Source: an uncultured Alphaproteobacteria bacterium | GTDB lineage: Bacteria > Pseudomonadota > Alphaproteobacteria > Rhodobacterales > Rhodobacteraceae | Reading direction: 5' to 3' | NCBI GenBank assembly: GCA_913031285.1 | Contig: CAJWEI010000022.1 | Coordinates: 1-44,016, forward strand | DNA length: 44,016 nt | Shown here: positions 17,156-26,977 of the stretch, piece by piece | How the letters are laid out: the number at the start of each line of letters is the position of its first letter | Position numbering within the stretch: position 1 is the stretch's first letter | Notes under the pieces: generated by a model | Databases searched by the model: none | What the model was told of the DNA's origin: nothing | Seen by the model: only the letters and a program-made list of their open reading frames with translations | Made by a program: the position numbers and the translations under genes

Positions 17156-17599
17156 ATGCCAACTCATTCAGAAATTAAGCATTTGCCATACAGCGCTGAG
17201 CAAATGTACTCTCTTGTAGCGGATATTGAAAATTACTCAGAGTTCTTGCCGTGGTGTTCCGCCGCGCGTATTCGGGACCGTCTGGAAGAGGGCGATCATG
17301 AAGTTATAATTGCTGATCTCGTGATTAGCTTTAAAGTTTTTCGCGAAAAGTTTGGTAGCCGGGTCGTTTTGTGGCCTGAGACCCTGACGATTGATACGGC
17401 CTATCTGGATGGCCCTTTTAAACATATGGTATCCAACTGGTCATTCAAAAATATAGATGAAGGGAGCGAAGTAACATTTTTTGTTGATTTCGAATTTAAA
17501 AATGCACTTTTGCAAAAAATGATTGGTATGTTTTTCAACGAAGCTATGCAACGTGTGGTACGCGCTTTCGAAAAACGCGCAAATTATCTTTATAGATAA
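17156..17599 (+). CDS. COQ10/RatA-like START-domain protein (ubiquinone-binding)
   Basis: A 147-aa SRPBCC-fold protein with the family opening HLPYSAEQMYSLVADIENYSEFLPWC. WSF and VDFEFKNALLQKMIGMFFNEAMQRVVRAFEKRA at the end are typical of Coq10 and RatA homologues. In alphaproteobacteria these proteins are regarded as coenzyme Q chaperones; in E. coli the homologue RatA was described as a ribosome-association inhibitor, so the name 'toxin RatA' should be avoided. It is often found beside the ispDF-pgpA-cinA string in Rhodobacterales, as here. It is convergent with amtB. Confidence 0.9.
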   Translation: MPTHSEIKHLPYSAEQMYSLVADIENYSEFLPWCSAARIRDRLEEGDHEVIIADLVISFKVFREKFGSRVVLWPETLTIDTAYLDGPFKHMVSNWSFKNIDEGSEVTFFVDFEFKNALLQKMIGMFFNEAMQRVVRAFEKRANYLYR

Positions 17600-17605
17600 A
17601 GAAGA

Positions 17606-17640
17606 GGCACAGAATTTGTTTCTGCACCAATTCTAGTTTT
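17606..17640. terminator. Weak hairpin between convergent coq10-like and amtB genes
   Basis: CAGAA and TTCTG pair around TTTGT within GGCACAGAATTTGTTTCTGC, and TTCTAGTTTTGTGTTT follows on the plus strand. The stem is only 5 bp, extended by mismatched flanks, so this is a weak candidate terminator. Confidence 0.25.
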
Positions 17641-17644
17641 GTGT

Positions 17645-18826
17645 TTAGCTGTTCATATCGTAAGCACGTTCACCATGCACGCTTAGATCTAATCCATTTG
17701 TCTCTGTTTCCATATCGACCCGTAAGCTTGTAATCGTACCAACGACTTTGACCAAAACTACGGTTACAACAATTGTGAAAGTGCCAACGATTAAAAGCCC
17801 ACCGAGTTGTGCTTGCCATGATGCGTGACCAAGTAGAGCCAGCATCAAAGTGCCGAAAATTCCACCAACACCGTGTACGGCGAATACATCAAGCGTATCG
17901 TCTATTTTCAACTTATTTCTAACCAAAGTAACCGCTTCCTGACATAAAATACCAGCAATAAACCCTATAAATAAAGCTTCAATTGGTCCGACAAAGCCAG
18001 AGGCAGGCGTAATGGATGCCAAACCTGCGATTGTTCCCGTAACCAAACCTATTAAAGACGCGCGCCCGTATTTTACCTTTTCCCAAAGCGCCCATGTAAG
18101 AGATGCCGTTGCAGCGGAGATATGCGTTACTGTAATAGCCATCGCTGCGCCACCGTCCGCTGCAAGTTGAGAGCCTCCATTAAAGCCAAACCAACCAACC
18201 CAGAGTAGAGATGCCCCAATCATCACGTAGCCAGGATTGTGTGGCGGTGTGTTGCGATTTCTGCGGGGTCCAAGAAAGAAAGCTATAATCAAAGCTGCAA
18301 TTCCAGCTGTTTCGTGGACTACAATACCGCCAGCAAAATCTTTAACACCGTTATCGCCGAAGAGGCCGCCATCTGCCAAAAAACCTCCGCCCCAAACCCA
18401 ATGAACAACAGGCGCATAACAGAATAGCATCCAAAGTGCTGAGAAGAGAAGGACAAACGAGAAACTCACGCGTTCTACATAGGCTCCAACAATTAAGGCC
18501 GGTGTGATGATGGCAAATGTCATCTGGAATGCGAAGAACAAAATTTCAGGCAATGTTCCGGAAAGACTGTCACCGTTTATACCGTTCAGGAAAGCTTTGT
18601 CTAAGCCTCCCCAGAACCGCGAGCCATCGCTACCGAAAGCGATTGAATATCCAAAGGCCAGCCATAAAACGCTCATTAAACAGGCGACTGCATAGCAATG
18701 CATGAAAACACTCAGCACGTTACGGGCCCTTACTAGTCCTCCATAAAACAAAGCTAACCCTGGCAGGGTCATAAGTAACACGAGTGCTGTTGCCACCGTA
18801 ATCCAAGCAGTATCTGCTCCGTCCAT
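17645..18826 (-). CDS. amtB: Ammonium transporter (Amt/MEP/Rh family)
   Basis: A 393-aa inner-membrane channel with 11 expected helices. It starts directly in TM1 (MDGADTAWITVATALVLLMTLPGLALFYGGLV) and has no cleaved signal peptide, unlike E. coli AmtB. The conserved pore histidines are seen in VVHETAG and FAVHGVGG, and the family signature DFAGGIVVHETAGIAALI is intact. It normally sits next to glnK, but no PII gene is present here. The upstream gene on the same strand is pncC, 146 bp away. The short leader contains a hairpin that overlaps the RBS. NtrC-controlled expression is likely from the family, but I found no clear NtrC box. Confidence 0.96.
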   Translation of the reverse strand: MDGADTAWITVATALVLLMTLPGLALFYGGLVRARNVLSVFMHCYAVACLMSVLWLAFGYSIAFGSDGSRFWGGLDKAFLNGINGDSLSGTLPEILFFAFQMTFAIITPALIVGAYVERVSFSFVLLFSALWMLFCYAPVVHWVWGGGFLADGGLFGDNGVKDFAGGIVVHETAGIAALIIAFFLGPRRNRNTPPHNPGYVMIGASLLWVGWFGFNGGSQLAADGGAAMAITVTHISAATASLTWALWEKVKYGRASLIGLVTGTIAGLASITPASGFVGPIEALFIGFIAGILCQEAVTLVRNKLKIDDTLDVFAVHGVGGIFGTLMLALLGHASWQAQLGGLLIVGTFTIVVTVVLVKVVGTITSLRVDMETETNGLDLSVHGERAYDMNS

Positions 18827-18833
18827 GATAGTT

Positions 18834-18852
18834 CCTCCACAAAAAGTTGTGG
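18834..18852 (-). promoter_or_regulatory. Hairpin overlapping the amtB ribosome binding site
   Basis: On the minus strand CCACAA-CTTT-TTGTGG forms a perfect 6-bp stem with a tetraloop (18837-18852). The last two G residues of its 3' arm are the first two of the GGAGG Shine-Dalgarno (18834-18838), 7 nt before the ATG at 18826. Folding would partly hide the RBS, so it may affect amtB translation. This is seen in sequence only; function is inferred. Confidence 0.35.
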
Positions 18853-18972
18853 TAGTTAAACAGCTTAATTTCGAAGCGTTTGCGAGGAATTAGTGTGTAA
18901 TATTTGTGCGATAATTAAATATGATTAAAAAATAGGCTTAATTATAATATACTGCTTATATTTAGTCATAAG

Positions 18973-19458
18973 TTAAAGTTTATGGCCTTCATTAATTATC
19001 TCTTCCAGAGCAAATTTACAGGATGCCTCTCGTACATTTGAGCGTCCGATAGCGCCAAAGTCTACAGTTTGCGAAGTACACTTACCATCCTTAAGCGCAA
19101 GGCCGAAGCAAACCTGGCCTTCTGGTTTTGAATCTGATCCATCTGGACCGGCAATACCCGTTATAGAGATTGATAGTGAAGCCTGTGAAATATACAGCGC
19201 ACCTATCGCCATTTCTCGGGCCACTTCTTCAGAGACAGCTCCAAAAGACTTAAGTGTTTGCTCCTCTACGCCTAAAATATCGATTTTTGCACTATTGGAG
19301 TAGGTGACAAATCCACGATCAAAAGTGAGTGACGATCCGGGTAAGTCGGTGAGAGCGCTTGCAACCATACCTCCTGTGCAGCTTTCAGCGCAACAGATCA
19401 TTGCCGATTTACTCTTGAATAAGTAAATAATTTCTTCTTTTAATTTATAAAATTGCAT
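18973..19458 (-). CDS. pncC: Nicotinamide-nucleotide amidohydrolase PncC (CinA C-terminal domain)
   Basis: A 161-aa single-domain CinA-C protein that deamidates NMN to nicotinate mononucleotide in NAD recycling. The signatures ICCAESCTGGMVASALTDLPGSS, FVTYSNSAKIDILGV, SITGIAGPDG and the C-terminal part all fit. The start is the ATG at 19458 after AGGGG (spacing 6); an upstream extension lacks support. It overlaps the end of pgpA by 14 nt, so the two are coupled. Confidence 0.93.
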   Translation of the reverse strand: MQFYKLKEEIIYLFKSKSAMICCAESCTGGMVASALTDLPGSSLTFDRGFVTYSNSAKIDILGVEEQTLKSFGAVSEEVAREMAIGALYISQASLSISITGIAGPDGSDSKPEGQVCFGLALKDGKCTSQTVDFGAIGRSNVREASCKFALEEIINEGHKL

Positions 19459-19930
19459 GAAATACCCCTGCAAGTAGGCATGTTCCAATAGCGGCGAATA
19501 CACCTGCAAATAGATCATCTAACATAACGCTAATGGCCGTTGTTCTTTTATCAATAGTATTAATAAATCCTGGTTTCCATATATCAAGCAGCCGGAAAAG
19601 GAGAAATGCACTTAGCCAACCGGGCCAAAGGGTAGTGATTGGAACCCCCATCCTCCATGCTCCGATCGCAAGTGGCCAGAGTGCAATGAATTGGCCAAGC
19701 ACTTCGTCAATTACAATTTCAGGTGCGTCGTGACAATTACTTGCATCTGAATAGACTTGTGTTGCTTTCCATCCAAAATAGAAAATAGCGGCTGTCGATA
19801 TAAGTATGCCTAAAAGTCCAAAAGCGTTGAATATCAACCAAAAGACGGGTAGAGCGATCAACGATCCCCAAGTTCCTGGAGCTGGCTTAAGAAGACCGAC
19901 GCCAAAGAATGTAGCTATTATTTTGCTCAT
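19445..19930 (-). CDS. pgpA: Phosphatidylglycerophosphatase A
   Basis: A 161-aa inner-membrane enzyme that dephosphorylates phosphatidylglycerol phosphate in phospholipid synthesis. The N-terminal [21 protein letters not shown] and the motif [15 protein letters not shown] are the family signatures, and [15 protein letters not shown] and [12 protein letters not shown] complete the active site. Several hydrophobic helices are present. The ATG at 19930 overlaps the ispF stop as ATGA. Confidence 0.95.
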   Translation of the reverse strand: MSKIIATFFGVGLLKPAPGTWGSLIALPVFWLIFNAFGLLGILISTAAIFYFGWKATQVYSDASNCHDAPEIVIDEVLGQFIALWPLAIGAWRMGVPITTLWPGWLSAFLLFRLLDIWKPGFINTIDKRTTAISVMLDDLFAGVFAAIGTCLLAGVFHAIL

Positions 19931-20406
19931 AATTTTATCAGACAAGCAGTTGCCGTTGAGGCAATTCCTTCTCTTCGACCCATAAATCCTAATTTTTCAC
20001 TGGTTGTCGCTTTAACACTAATTCTGTCTTCTTTGAGCCCAGTTATTTGTGCGATTGAGGAGGTCATTTTTTTGGCGTGAGGTGTGATTTTTGGCTCTTC
20101 ACAAATGATGGTGCAATCAATATTCGAAATGAAGAAGCCTTTTTCACTTGAGAGCTCAACTGCATGTTTAAGGAATATGGTGCTTGCTGCATTTTTCCAT
20201 TGCATATCTGACGGGGGAAAATGTCGACCTATATCTCCCTCGGCAAGGGCTCCATATATAGCATCAGTTATGGCGTGAAGTGCGACATCGGCATCTGAAT
20301 GACCCTTGAGAGCCGCATTGTGGGGGACTAGTACACCGCACAGGATGACATGATCCCCTGCTGTCATAGCGTGCACGTCGTACCCGTGTCCCAATCTAAC
20401 GTCCAT
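19927..20406 (-). CDS. ispF: 2-C-methyl-D-erythritol 2,4-cyclodiphosphate synthase
   Basis: A 159-aa MEP-pathway enzyme that cyclises CDP-ME-2-phosphate with release of CMP. Metal ligands are visible in GHGYDVH and in [44 protein letters not shown] and the hydrophobic-cavity residues are in place. The ATG at 20406 overlaps the ispD stop as TAATG after AGAGGA. ispD and ispF are separate here, whereas many alphaproteobacteria carry a fused ispDF. Confidence 0.97.
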   Translation of the reverse strand: MDVRLGHGYDVHAMTAGDHVILCGVLVPHNAALKGHSDADVALHAITDAIYGALAEGDIGRHFPPSDMQWKNAASTIFLKHAVELSSEKGFFISNIDCTIICEEPKITPHAKKMTSSIAQITGLKEDRISVKATTSEKLGFMGRREGIASTATACLIKL

Positions 20407-21059
20407 TATCCTCTTTCCTCGATAATTTTTTGTGCTCGCTTGAAATCTTCGGGCATCGTTATTTTTATATTGGTCTCACAACCTTTCACGATAGCAATCT
20501 CTATATTTGCTTCAAGGGCCAATTGAACATCGTCTAATGCGTCTTTAGTTCCATTTTCATGAGCTTGAAGTATTAATTGAAAGTTAAAACCTTGCGGGGT
20601 TTGTGCGCGATAAAGTCCCTTGCGGGGCCGGGACGCGGTAACCAAGCCGTCAAGCCCACTCCAAAGAGCATCTGTAACCGCGAGAGCGGGTGCGGCAGCT
20701 TTATAATTTTGTAATGCCGCTATTACATTATCTATTACATTTTGAGGAACTGTTGCGCGAGCAACGTCGTGGATTAAAACTAGGTCTGGTGGTTCCTTTG
20801 CCAAATGTAACAATCCATTAAATACAGAAGATTGTCTTGTCGTCCCACCAAAGACTTTTTCAACATTTGGTTCCTTAAGGCGTCCAATATCATTTGGGTG
20901 AAGTACTACAACCACTCGCCCAACGGCAGGGTGGTTTATAAATTTTGCAATAGTTTCATCAATAACCCGCTTTTCCCCCAAAGATTGCCATTGTTTGGGG
21001 ATAATACCTCCGGCCCTCATTCCGCGGCCTGCAGCTACTATGACGGCTGCAACCTTCAT
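20406..21059 (-). CDS. ispD: 2-C-methyl-D-erythritol 4-phosphate cytidylyltransferase
   Basis: A 217-aa nucleotidyltransferase that makes CDP-ME from MEP and CTP. The N-terminal CTP-binding loop [22 protein letters not shown] has Trp where PKQY is usual. IHDVARATV and [16 protein letters not shown] are the other family blocks, and DDVQLAL closes the active site. It is the first gene of the ispD-ispF-pgpA-pncC operon and is divergent from dusB across ~170 bp. Confidence 0.96.
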   Translation of the reverse strand: MKVAAVIVAAGRGMRAGGIIPKQWQSLGEKRVIDETIAKFINHPAVGRVVVVLHPNDIGRLKEPNVEKVFGGTTRQSSVFNGLLHLAKEPPDLVLIHDVARATVPQNVIDNVIAALQNYKAAAPALAVTDALWSGLDGLVTASRPRKGLYRAQTPQGFNFQLILQAHENGTKDALDDVQLALEANIEIAIVKGCETNIKITMPEDFKRAQKIIEERG

Positions 21060-21232
21060 GTCAATATTGGTATTTATTTAGCATACTCTTCTCTTACGCT
21101 GTAGTTATAAATCTGACAATCCAATATTTTTTGATTAAAAAGTAAGCACTTCTTTATCAAAGGTTATAAAATTGGCAAAATTTCTTGAGAAAGGCATTCA
21201 ATGCGGTTACGAAACCTTCAAAGGAGAACCTG

Positions 21233-22210
21233 TTGAAACTGACACTACCTGGCTCTGATCTTTACCCACCTGTTTTCCTGGCGCCATTGGCGGGAATTAC
21301 CGACTTACCGTTTCGATCGCTGGTGTCCAGCTTTGGAGCAGGACTGGTGGTAAGCGAGATGATTGCATCGCATGATATGGTGATAGGACGTGCTGGAAGC
21401 CGGGAAAAAGCTGAGCTTGGGTTTAGGGCAGAAAACACGGCTGTTCAAATCGCTGGATGCGAAAGCTACTGGATGGCTGAAGCTGCAAGAATGGCTGAAG
21501 CTAATGGGGCAAAAATGATCGACATAAACATGGGTTGTCCGGCTAAGAAAGTTGTGAACGGCTATTCTGGATCTGCTTTATTGCGTGATTTGCCGCATGC
21601 CATGACATTAATTGACGCTGTGATAGCTGCAGTCGATGTGCCGGTGACCCTAAAAACTCGTCTTGGGTGGGACGATAATACAATCAATGCAGCTCAGCTT
21701 GCTAAGATGGCAGAAAAGGCTGGCATTGTTATGGTTACAATTCACGGCCGCACCCGGTGCCAGTTTTATAAAGGGCGGGCTGATTGGGCGGCGATTAAAA
21801 ATGTTAAAGAAGCACTTTCAATTCCAGTGATTGTAAATGGTGACATTACGGATGCAGTCTCTGCGCGGACAGCATTGCATCATTCCAATGCAGACGGTGT
21901 GATGATAGGACGTGCCGCGAAAGGGCGTCCCTGGATCCTAGCTGAGGTGGCGCATCAAATTTTTAACTGTAAACCTGTACCAAAGCCCATGGGTGGTGAT
22001 TTTGTATCAATGGTGGTTGGACATTACGAAGCAATGCTTGATTTCTACGGACTAGAGCTTGGATTGCGTGTCGCTCGAAAGCATTTGGGCTGGTATATGC
22101 ATGTTGCGATGACGCCTAAAGGTATCAGACGGCTTGTCTTGACTTCACAGTCGACTAAGGAAGTTATCAAGCTCTTACCAATAGTATTATCAACTGAGAT
22201 GGCGGCATGA
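21233..22210 (+). CDS. dusB: tRNA dihydrouridine synthase DusB
   Basis: A 325-aa FMN-dependent TIM-barrel enzyme that reduces uridines in tRNA (the nifR3 gene of Rhodobacter). It has [14 protein letters not shown] for FMN binding, the catalytic Cys102 in [36 protein letters not shown] and [14 protein letters not shown]. The frame is open back to a TTG at 21185, but AAGGAG (21221-21226) lies 6 nt before the TTG at 21233, and the protein then begins [13 protein letters not shown] as homologues do; I use this TTG. It is the first gene of the nitrogen-regulation operon. Its stop overlaps the ntrB start as ATGA. Confidence 0.96.
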   Translation: MKLTLPGSDLYPPVFLAPLAGITDLPFRSLVSSFGAGLVVSEMIASHDMVIGRAGSREKAELGFRAENTAVQIAGCESYWMAEAARMAEANGAKMIDINMGCPAKKVVNGYSGSALLRDLPHAMTLIDAVIAAVDVPVTLKTRLGWDDNTINAAQLAKMAEKAGIVMVTIHGRTRCQFYKGRADWAAIKNVKEALSIPVIVNGDITDAVSARTALHHSNADGVMIGRAAKGRPWILAEVAHQIFNCKPVPKPMGGDFVSMVVGHYEAMLDFYGLELGLRVARKHLGWYMHVAMTPKGIRRLVLTSQSTKEVIKLLPIVLSTEMAA

Positions 22211-23292
22211 CTGACGTATTCTTGGAGGCCATATGGACGTCCTTGCCTGTCCCTTGTGTGGTTCTGGATGAGGGAAATTTTATTAAAGATATTAACCCTG
22301 CTGCTGAGAGCTTCTTTAATGCGTCTAAAAGATCGCTTGAGAACGTTTATCTTTGGCATCGTTTAACTATTGGACAAAGTCTACAAGAAAATTTTTCTGA
22401 CGCGCGCGATAATGCGAGCCAATTATTTGTAAACGATGTATTGGTAGATACAGGTGTTAACTCGGCAGTACAATGCAATCTCAAACTTGCTCCTCTCTTG
22501 TCCCTCAGCGGTTACATGATTTTGCTTATTGCGCCGCATGAGCTCGCGGGGCGTTTGACGCAGACGCAAAAAGTTAAGTCGGCTGCAAAATCTGCAATAG
22601 GTATGGCTGAAATGTTGGCACATGAAATTAAGAATCCATTGGCTGGGATCACTGGTGCTGCGCAACTCTTATCGATGAACTTACCATCAAATGATCTTGA
22701 GCTAACAGATTTGATTGTTGCGGAAACGCGGCGCATAGTAAAACTGTTAGAACAAGTTGAACAGTTTGGAAACCTTCGGACGCCCTATTTTCGAGAACTG
22801 AACCTTCATGATGCACTTGATCGCGCTCGCCGCTCTGCACAGCTTGGTTTTGGGGCCCACATGCAGTTTTTTGAGGATTATGATCCTTCTTTGCCGCCCG
22901 TTTACGGCGATGTGGATCAGTTGCTCCAAGTATTCCTCAATCTGTTAAAGAATGCATCTGAAGCAGCATCTGCAAAAGGTGGAGCAATTCGTCTGCGGAC
23001 GTTTTATGAACATTCTTTCAAGCTTCGTCGATCAGACGGTTCAGGGCAAGTGCTGCCACTTCAAATCGAAATCTGTGATGATGGTCCGGGCCTACCATTT
23101 GAAATACGCAACGACATATTTGATCCTTTTGTTTCTGGCAAACAAAGCGGTACTGGGCTGGGTCTTGCTTTGGCAAGTAAAATAATTTCGGATCATAACG
23201 GTTGGCTCTGTGTCGATTCTGAGCCTGGCAATACCGTATTTCGGATTTCACTGCCCAGGGTACCTCAAAAAAATAGGTTGAAGGATAAGTAA
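22207..23292 (+). CDS. ntrB: Nitrogen regulation sensor histidine kinase NtrB
   Basis: A 361-aa soluble kinase/phosphatase for NtrC, normally controlled by PII proteins. An N-terminal PAS domain (~1-110) is followed by the H-box [22 protein letters not shown] with His139. The ATP-binding domain has the N-box [13 protein letters not shown]1 DDGPGLP and G2 GTGLGLALA. No membrane segment is seen. The operon context (ATGA overlap with dusB, 1-bp gap to ntrC) supports the assignment. Confidence 0.96.
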   Translation: MTDVFLEAIWTSLPVPCVVLDEGNFIKDINPAAESFFNASKRSLENVYLWHRLTIGQSLQENFSDARDNASQLFVNDVLVDTGVNSAVQCNLKLAPLLSLSGYMILLIAPHELAGRLTQTQKVKSAAKSAIGMAEMLAHEIKNPLAGITGAAQLLSMNLPSNDLELTDLIVAETRRIVKLLEQVEQFGNLRTPYFRELNLHDALDRARRSAQLGFGAHMQFFEDYDPSLPPVYGDVDQLLQVFLNLLKNASEAASAKGGAIRLRTFYEHSFKLRRSDGSGQVLPLQIEICDDGPGLPFEIRNDIFDPFVSGKQSGTGLGLALASKIISDHNGWLCVDSEPGNTVFRISLPRVPQKNRLKDK

Positions 23293-23293
23293 A

Positions 23294-24667
23294 ATGGATG
23301 GAACAGTTTTAGTTGCAGATGATGACAAGACCATAAGAACGGTTCTCACTCAGGCCCTGACGCGTGCGGGTTGCCGCGTGCATGCAACTTCAAGCTTGAC
23401 CACTTTAATGCGGTGGATCAACGAGGGAAAAGGTGACGCCATCATAACAGATGTCATGATGCCAGATGGGAACGGACTAGAAATGTTGCCAAAGATCTCA
23501 CAGGATCGACCAGAACTTCCGGTCATTGTTATATCAGCTCAAAATACCATTTTGACAGCGATTCAAGCCAAAGAAGCAGACGCATTTGATTACCTTTCAA
23601 AACCTTTTGATCTGCCTGATCTGATGAAAAGGTGTGCTAAGGCACTTGAGTTGAAAAAACCCATTCATCGGCAGGTAAACAAAGATAACTTGGATAGAAA
23701 TGAACAAGATCTGTTGCCGCTTGTTGGTAAAACGCCAATAATGCAAGAATTATACCGCTTAGTGGCAGGGCTTATGAATTCAGACCTACCGATCCTCGTT
23801 TGCGGAGAGTCCGGTACAGGAAAAACGCTAATTTCGCAAATACTGCATAACTTTTCGGATCGTAGAAATTTGCCGTTTTTAACGGTTTCTGAGGCTGATC
23901 TGATTGAAATAGAAGGTCCGTCTAGAATCCTTTCAAGGGCGAAAGGGGGAACAATTTTATTTGAGCAGGTTGGTGATTTCAGCGAGGAGTATCAAGGTCG
24001 GATCGTGCGGATGATTGACAATCAACTAGACTATTCGCCGCATTTTATTGCGACGATGAACCAGGATGCTATTCAATTGCTTGAAAAAGGTCTGATCCGC
24101 CAAGACCTTTTCTATCGCTTGGGGGGAGCTACGCTCCAAGTCCCAGCCTTGCGTGATAGGGTCGAAGATGTTGTATTATTGTCAGAATTTTTTCTGGCAA
24201 AAGCAGAACTTGATGGTACTTTTGCCGGCAAATTAAGTCCGGAAGCAGAAAAAGTTTTTCGAAATTACAGTTGGCCAGGTAACGTAAGGCAGCTTGAAAA
24301 TGTTATTAAACTTTTGAGATTGACCGCACGGTCCTCAAGTATATCTCTCGGTGAAGCTGAACAGGTTTTAAAAGATCAGCCGGCGATGGATATTACTCAG
24401 AAAAAGGGTTCAACGGATAAGTTAGCCACGGATGTAGAACGCCATTTGCGGCGATATTTTGATCTCCATGGTAATATGCTACCAGCTCCAGGTCTTTATG
24501 ATCGTATTATACGAGAGATTGAGAGACCACTGATTGATCTTGCTTTGGAGTCGACTGGTGGAAATCAGGCAAAATGTGCAAATCTTTTGGGAATAAACCG
24601 CAATACTTTGCGTAAAAAAATCAAGGATCTTGACATTAAGGTCACACGTCGACGAAAATTGATGTAA
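23294..24667 (+). CDS. ntrC: NtrC response regulator, sigma-54-independent (Rhodobacter type)
   Basis: A 457-aa protein: receiver domain (Asp53 in ITDVMMPDG, Lys in LSKPFD), AAA+ domain (Walker A GESGTGKT at 171-178) and Fis-type HTH at the C-terminus ([18 protein letters not shown]). The ELFG-GAFTGA loop that touches sigma-54 is absent: after [20 protein letters not shown] the chain runs straight to [13 protein letters not shown]. The Walker B acidic pair DE is replaced by Glu224-Gln225. In Rhodobacter capsulatus, NtrC also lacks the loop, activates the housekeeping RNA polymerase and needs ATP binding but not hydrolysis; the sequence here fits that behaviour. Arg-finger and sensor regions ([21 protein letters not shown]) remain. 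Confidence 0.96.
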   Translation: MDGTVLVADDDKTIRTVLTQALTRAGCRVHATSSLTTLMRWINEGKGDAIITDVMMPDGNGLEMLPKISQDRPELPVIVISAQNTILTAIQAKEADAFDYLSKPFDLPDLMKRCAKALELKKPIHRQVNKDNLDRNEQDLLPLVGKTPIMQELYRLVAGLMNSDLPILVCGESGTGKTLISQILHNFSDRRNLPFLTVSEADLIEIEGPSRILSRAKGGTILFEQVGDFSEEYQGRIVRMIDNQLDYSPHFIATMNQDAIQLLEKGLIRQDLFYRLGGATLQVPALRDRVEDVVLLSEFFLAKAELDGTFAGKLSPEAEKVFRNYSWPGNVRQLENVIKLLRLTARSSSISLGEAEQVLKDQPAMDITQKKGSTDKLATDVERHLRRYFDLHGNMLPAPGLYDRIIREIERPLIDLALESTGGNQAKCANLLGINRNTLRKKIKDLDIKVTRRRKLM

Positions 24668-24684
24668 CCATGCAACATTTTTTC

Positions 24685-24708
24685 TGTCGCATGTGTGACA
24701 TTTGTGAC
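24685..24708. promoter_or_regulatory. Imperfect palindrome plus repeated half-site before ntrY
   Basis: In the 68-bp ntrC-ntrY gap, TGTCGCA-TG-TGTGACA (24685-24700) is a palindrome with one mismatch, and TGTGAC is repeated nine bases later (24703-24708). It may be an operator or promoter element for separate ntrYX expression. The binding factor is unknown and there is no other support. Confidence 0.25.
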
Positions 24709-24735
24709 GGCAAGGAGTTTACGGAGCAGCTCTGA

Positions 24736-26976
24736 ATGCGTTTATTAGGCGGTAATGTGTCCGGCGTGTTTCGATTGAGCCGGAAAAGGCATATTTTTAC
24801 AGCTCTGAATTTTGGGTTGATCTTTTTGGCCCCGTTTTTGGCATTTGCAACCTATATAACACTTGGGACCTTCGGTCAGGGCAGAGAATCTGACTGGCTT
24901 AGATTAGTACTGCTATTCGATCTTATATATTTACTTACGCTCATTGCGCTGGTGCTGCAACGAGTCATGCGTATCATCACCCAGCGGCGAAATAAATCTG
25001 CGGGGTCGAGATTGCACCTAAGGCTGAGTGCCGTTTTTTCTGCCATGTCACTTTTCCCAACAGCAACAGTTGCCGTTTTTGCTCTTCTATCAATCAATAT
25101 GGGCTTGGAGGCTTGGTTTTCTGAACGTGTTCAGGGAGTGATTTCAGACTCACTTTCTGCCGCGCAAGCTTACGAAGAAGATCAAATTTCAGCGATCAAA
25201 GAAGACGCTCGCAGCATGGTAATTGAGCTCATATCTTATCGAAAAATTTATCCAGTTAAATCCCAACGGTTTCGGGAAAAATTAAGTGAGGCGCAAGAAA
25301 ACATACAACGTGGTCTACAGGAAGCTTTCATTGTCGATGGCGAGGGCAACTTAGTTTTGAGAGGCAATCGATCATATTTATTTGATTTTGAACGCCCTAC
25401 GCAGGGGGAAATTATTGCGGCTTATAAAGACTTGGTGATCATTCGTGATTTAAAAAACAACGAGTTACGCGCCCTTGTTCATTTAAATGGTTTCAAGGAT
25501 CATTTTTTACTAGTTTCGCGTGAAATCGACGGGAATTTATTTGCTTTGCTCGATGAAACTCAAGAAGAGGCTAAACTTTACCAACAACTCGAGTCTGAAC
25601 GTGGTAAATGGCTGTTTCAATTTGGTCTTTTATATCTTCTTTTTGCTGTCCTGCTTATCGTTGCTTCTGTTTTCACGGCACTCTTTATTGCAGAGCGCTT
25701 ATCTCGTCCTATCGGCCGTTTGACAGGTGCGGCACAAAAGGTTGGTGATGGTTTACTAGACACACGCGTGATCGAAGAAGAGGGTGATGATGAAATATCG
25801 CAACTTTCCAGATACTTTAATCAAATGACCAGTCAACTTAAGATCCAGCGGGATACCCTTATAGAGAATAATGAACAAATTGAACAACGCCGGCGCATGT
25901 TTGATTCGGTTTTGAGTTCAGTGACTTCCGGAGTACTTGGGTTAGACGCACACGGCAAAGTCTCCTTTGCAAATAGATCGGCCGAAAGGTTATTGGGTTG
26001 GGATCAGATTCAGGAAGAAACGGAACTATCAGTAGCCGTTCCTGAATTTTTTCCTTTGTTTGAAAAACTGGTTTCTACTCAAAACGAAAGTCTTCAAGAA
26101 GAGTTGAAAATGGTAAGGCTGGGCAGGCTTGAAAATTTATTGGTTAGGGTTGGTCGGCGACGGAATGAGGAAGGTTTGCTGGAAGGCTATGTGATCGCTT
26201 TTGATGATGTTACGGATCTCGTGTCGGCGCAACGCTCTGCTGCCTGGGGGGATGTCGCACGTCGCATAGCTCATGAGATAAAAAACCCTCTTACACCGAT
26301 ACAATTATCTGCTGAACGCATCAAAAGAAAATTTGCACCCAAGCTGGCCTATGATAGCGAGGAGCTTGAACGAATGACTGCCGTGATAGTGCGCCAGACA
26401 AATGATTTGCGCAAAATTGTGGACGAATTTTCAAAATTTGCACGATTGCCGGTTCCAAAAAAGAAAATTGAGGATTTGGGGGCATTGATTAGCGAAGCCG
26501 TCTTGTTGCAGGAAGCTGGCCAACCGACTGTTAGTTTTAAACTATATGTGCCAGATTATGAGGTATTAGCAAAAATTGATGCAACAATGATTTCTCAGTC
26601 TCTCACAAACCTTCTTAAGAATGCAGGCGAAGCAATTGAGGCTCGTCAGGCAAACCATGGTGAAGCACTGAAGGGGGAAATTCGTATCTCTTTAAAACAA
26701 CAAATCGATAAGGCGATAATCACGATTTCTGATAATGGCGTGGGGCTTCCAGAAGATAGAGCGAGGTTGTTTGATCCCTATGTTACCACACGAAAAAAAG
26801 GAACAGGACTGGGTTTGGCAATTGTTAAAAAAATAATCGAGGAACATGGTGGACTACTTCGGCTACGCGATGCAGAAGAATTTGGGAATGAAAAGTTTTG
26901 TGGTGCTAAAGCGATTATTGATCTTCCAATTAGTTTGGGTGATCCAGTCACAAAGGCGAATGAAGGAACAATATAA
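24736..26976 (+). CDS. ntrY: Nitrogen regulation sensor histidine kinase NtrY
   Basis: A 746-aa membrane sensor kinase. N-terminal hydrophobic segments lie at about 22-48, 55-80 and 97-120, followed by an extracytoplasmic part of ~165 residues and another TM at about 295-318. Then come HAMP (RLSRPIGRLTGAAQKVGDG), PAS (~385-490), the H-box [28 protein letters not shown] with His513, and an ATPase domain with N (SLTNLLKNAGEAI), G1 (DNGVGLP) and G2 (GTGLGLAIV) boxes. It phosphorylates NtrX and in some alphaproteobacteria responds to redox or nitrogen state. It lies 1 bp before ntrX. Confidence 0.96.
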   Translation: MRLLGGNVSGVFRLSRKRHIFTALNFGLIFLAPFLAFATYITLGTFGQGRESDWLRLVLLFDLIYLLTLIALVLQRVMRIITQRRNKSAGSRLHLRLSAVFSAMSLFPTATVAVFALLSINMGLEAWFSERVQGVISDSLSAAQAYEEDQISAIKEDARSMVIELISYRKIYPVKSQRFREKLSEAQENIQRGLQEAFIVDGEGNLVLRGNRSYLFDFERPTQGEIIAAYKDLVIIRDLKNNELRALVHLNGFKDHFLLVSREIDGNLFALLDETQEEAKLYQQLESERGKWLFQFGLLYLLFAVLLIVASVFTALFIAERLSRPIGRLTGAAQKVGDGLLDTRVIEEEGDDEISQLSRYFNQMTSQLKIQRDTLIENNEQIEQRRRMFDSVLSSVTSGVLGLDAHGKVSFANRSAERLLGWDQIQEETELSVAVPEFFPLFEKLVSTQNESLQEELKMVRLGRLENLLVRVGRRRNEEGLLEGYVIAFDDVTDLVSAQRSAAWGDVARRIAHEIKNPLTPIQLSAERIKRKFAPKLAYDSEELERMTAVIVRQTNDLRKIVDEFSKFARLPVPKKKIEDLGALISEAVLLQEAGQPTVSFKLYVPDYEVLAKIDATMISQSLTNLLKNAGEAIEARQANHGEALKGEIRISLKQQIDKAIITISDNGVGLPEDRARLFDPYVTTRKKGTGLGLAIVKKIIEEHGGLLRLRDAEEFGNEKFCGAKAIIDLPISLGDPVTKANEGTI

Positions 26977-26977
26977 A

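Noticed and set aside
17156-17599. The COQ10-like gene as a toxin of a toxin-antitoxin system
   Set aside because: The RatA name comes from E. coli. Here there is no partner antitoxin gene, and the family in alphaproteobacteria is taken as a quinone-binding START protein.
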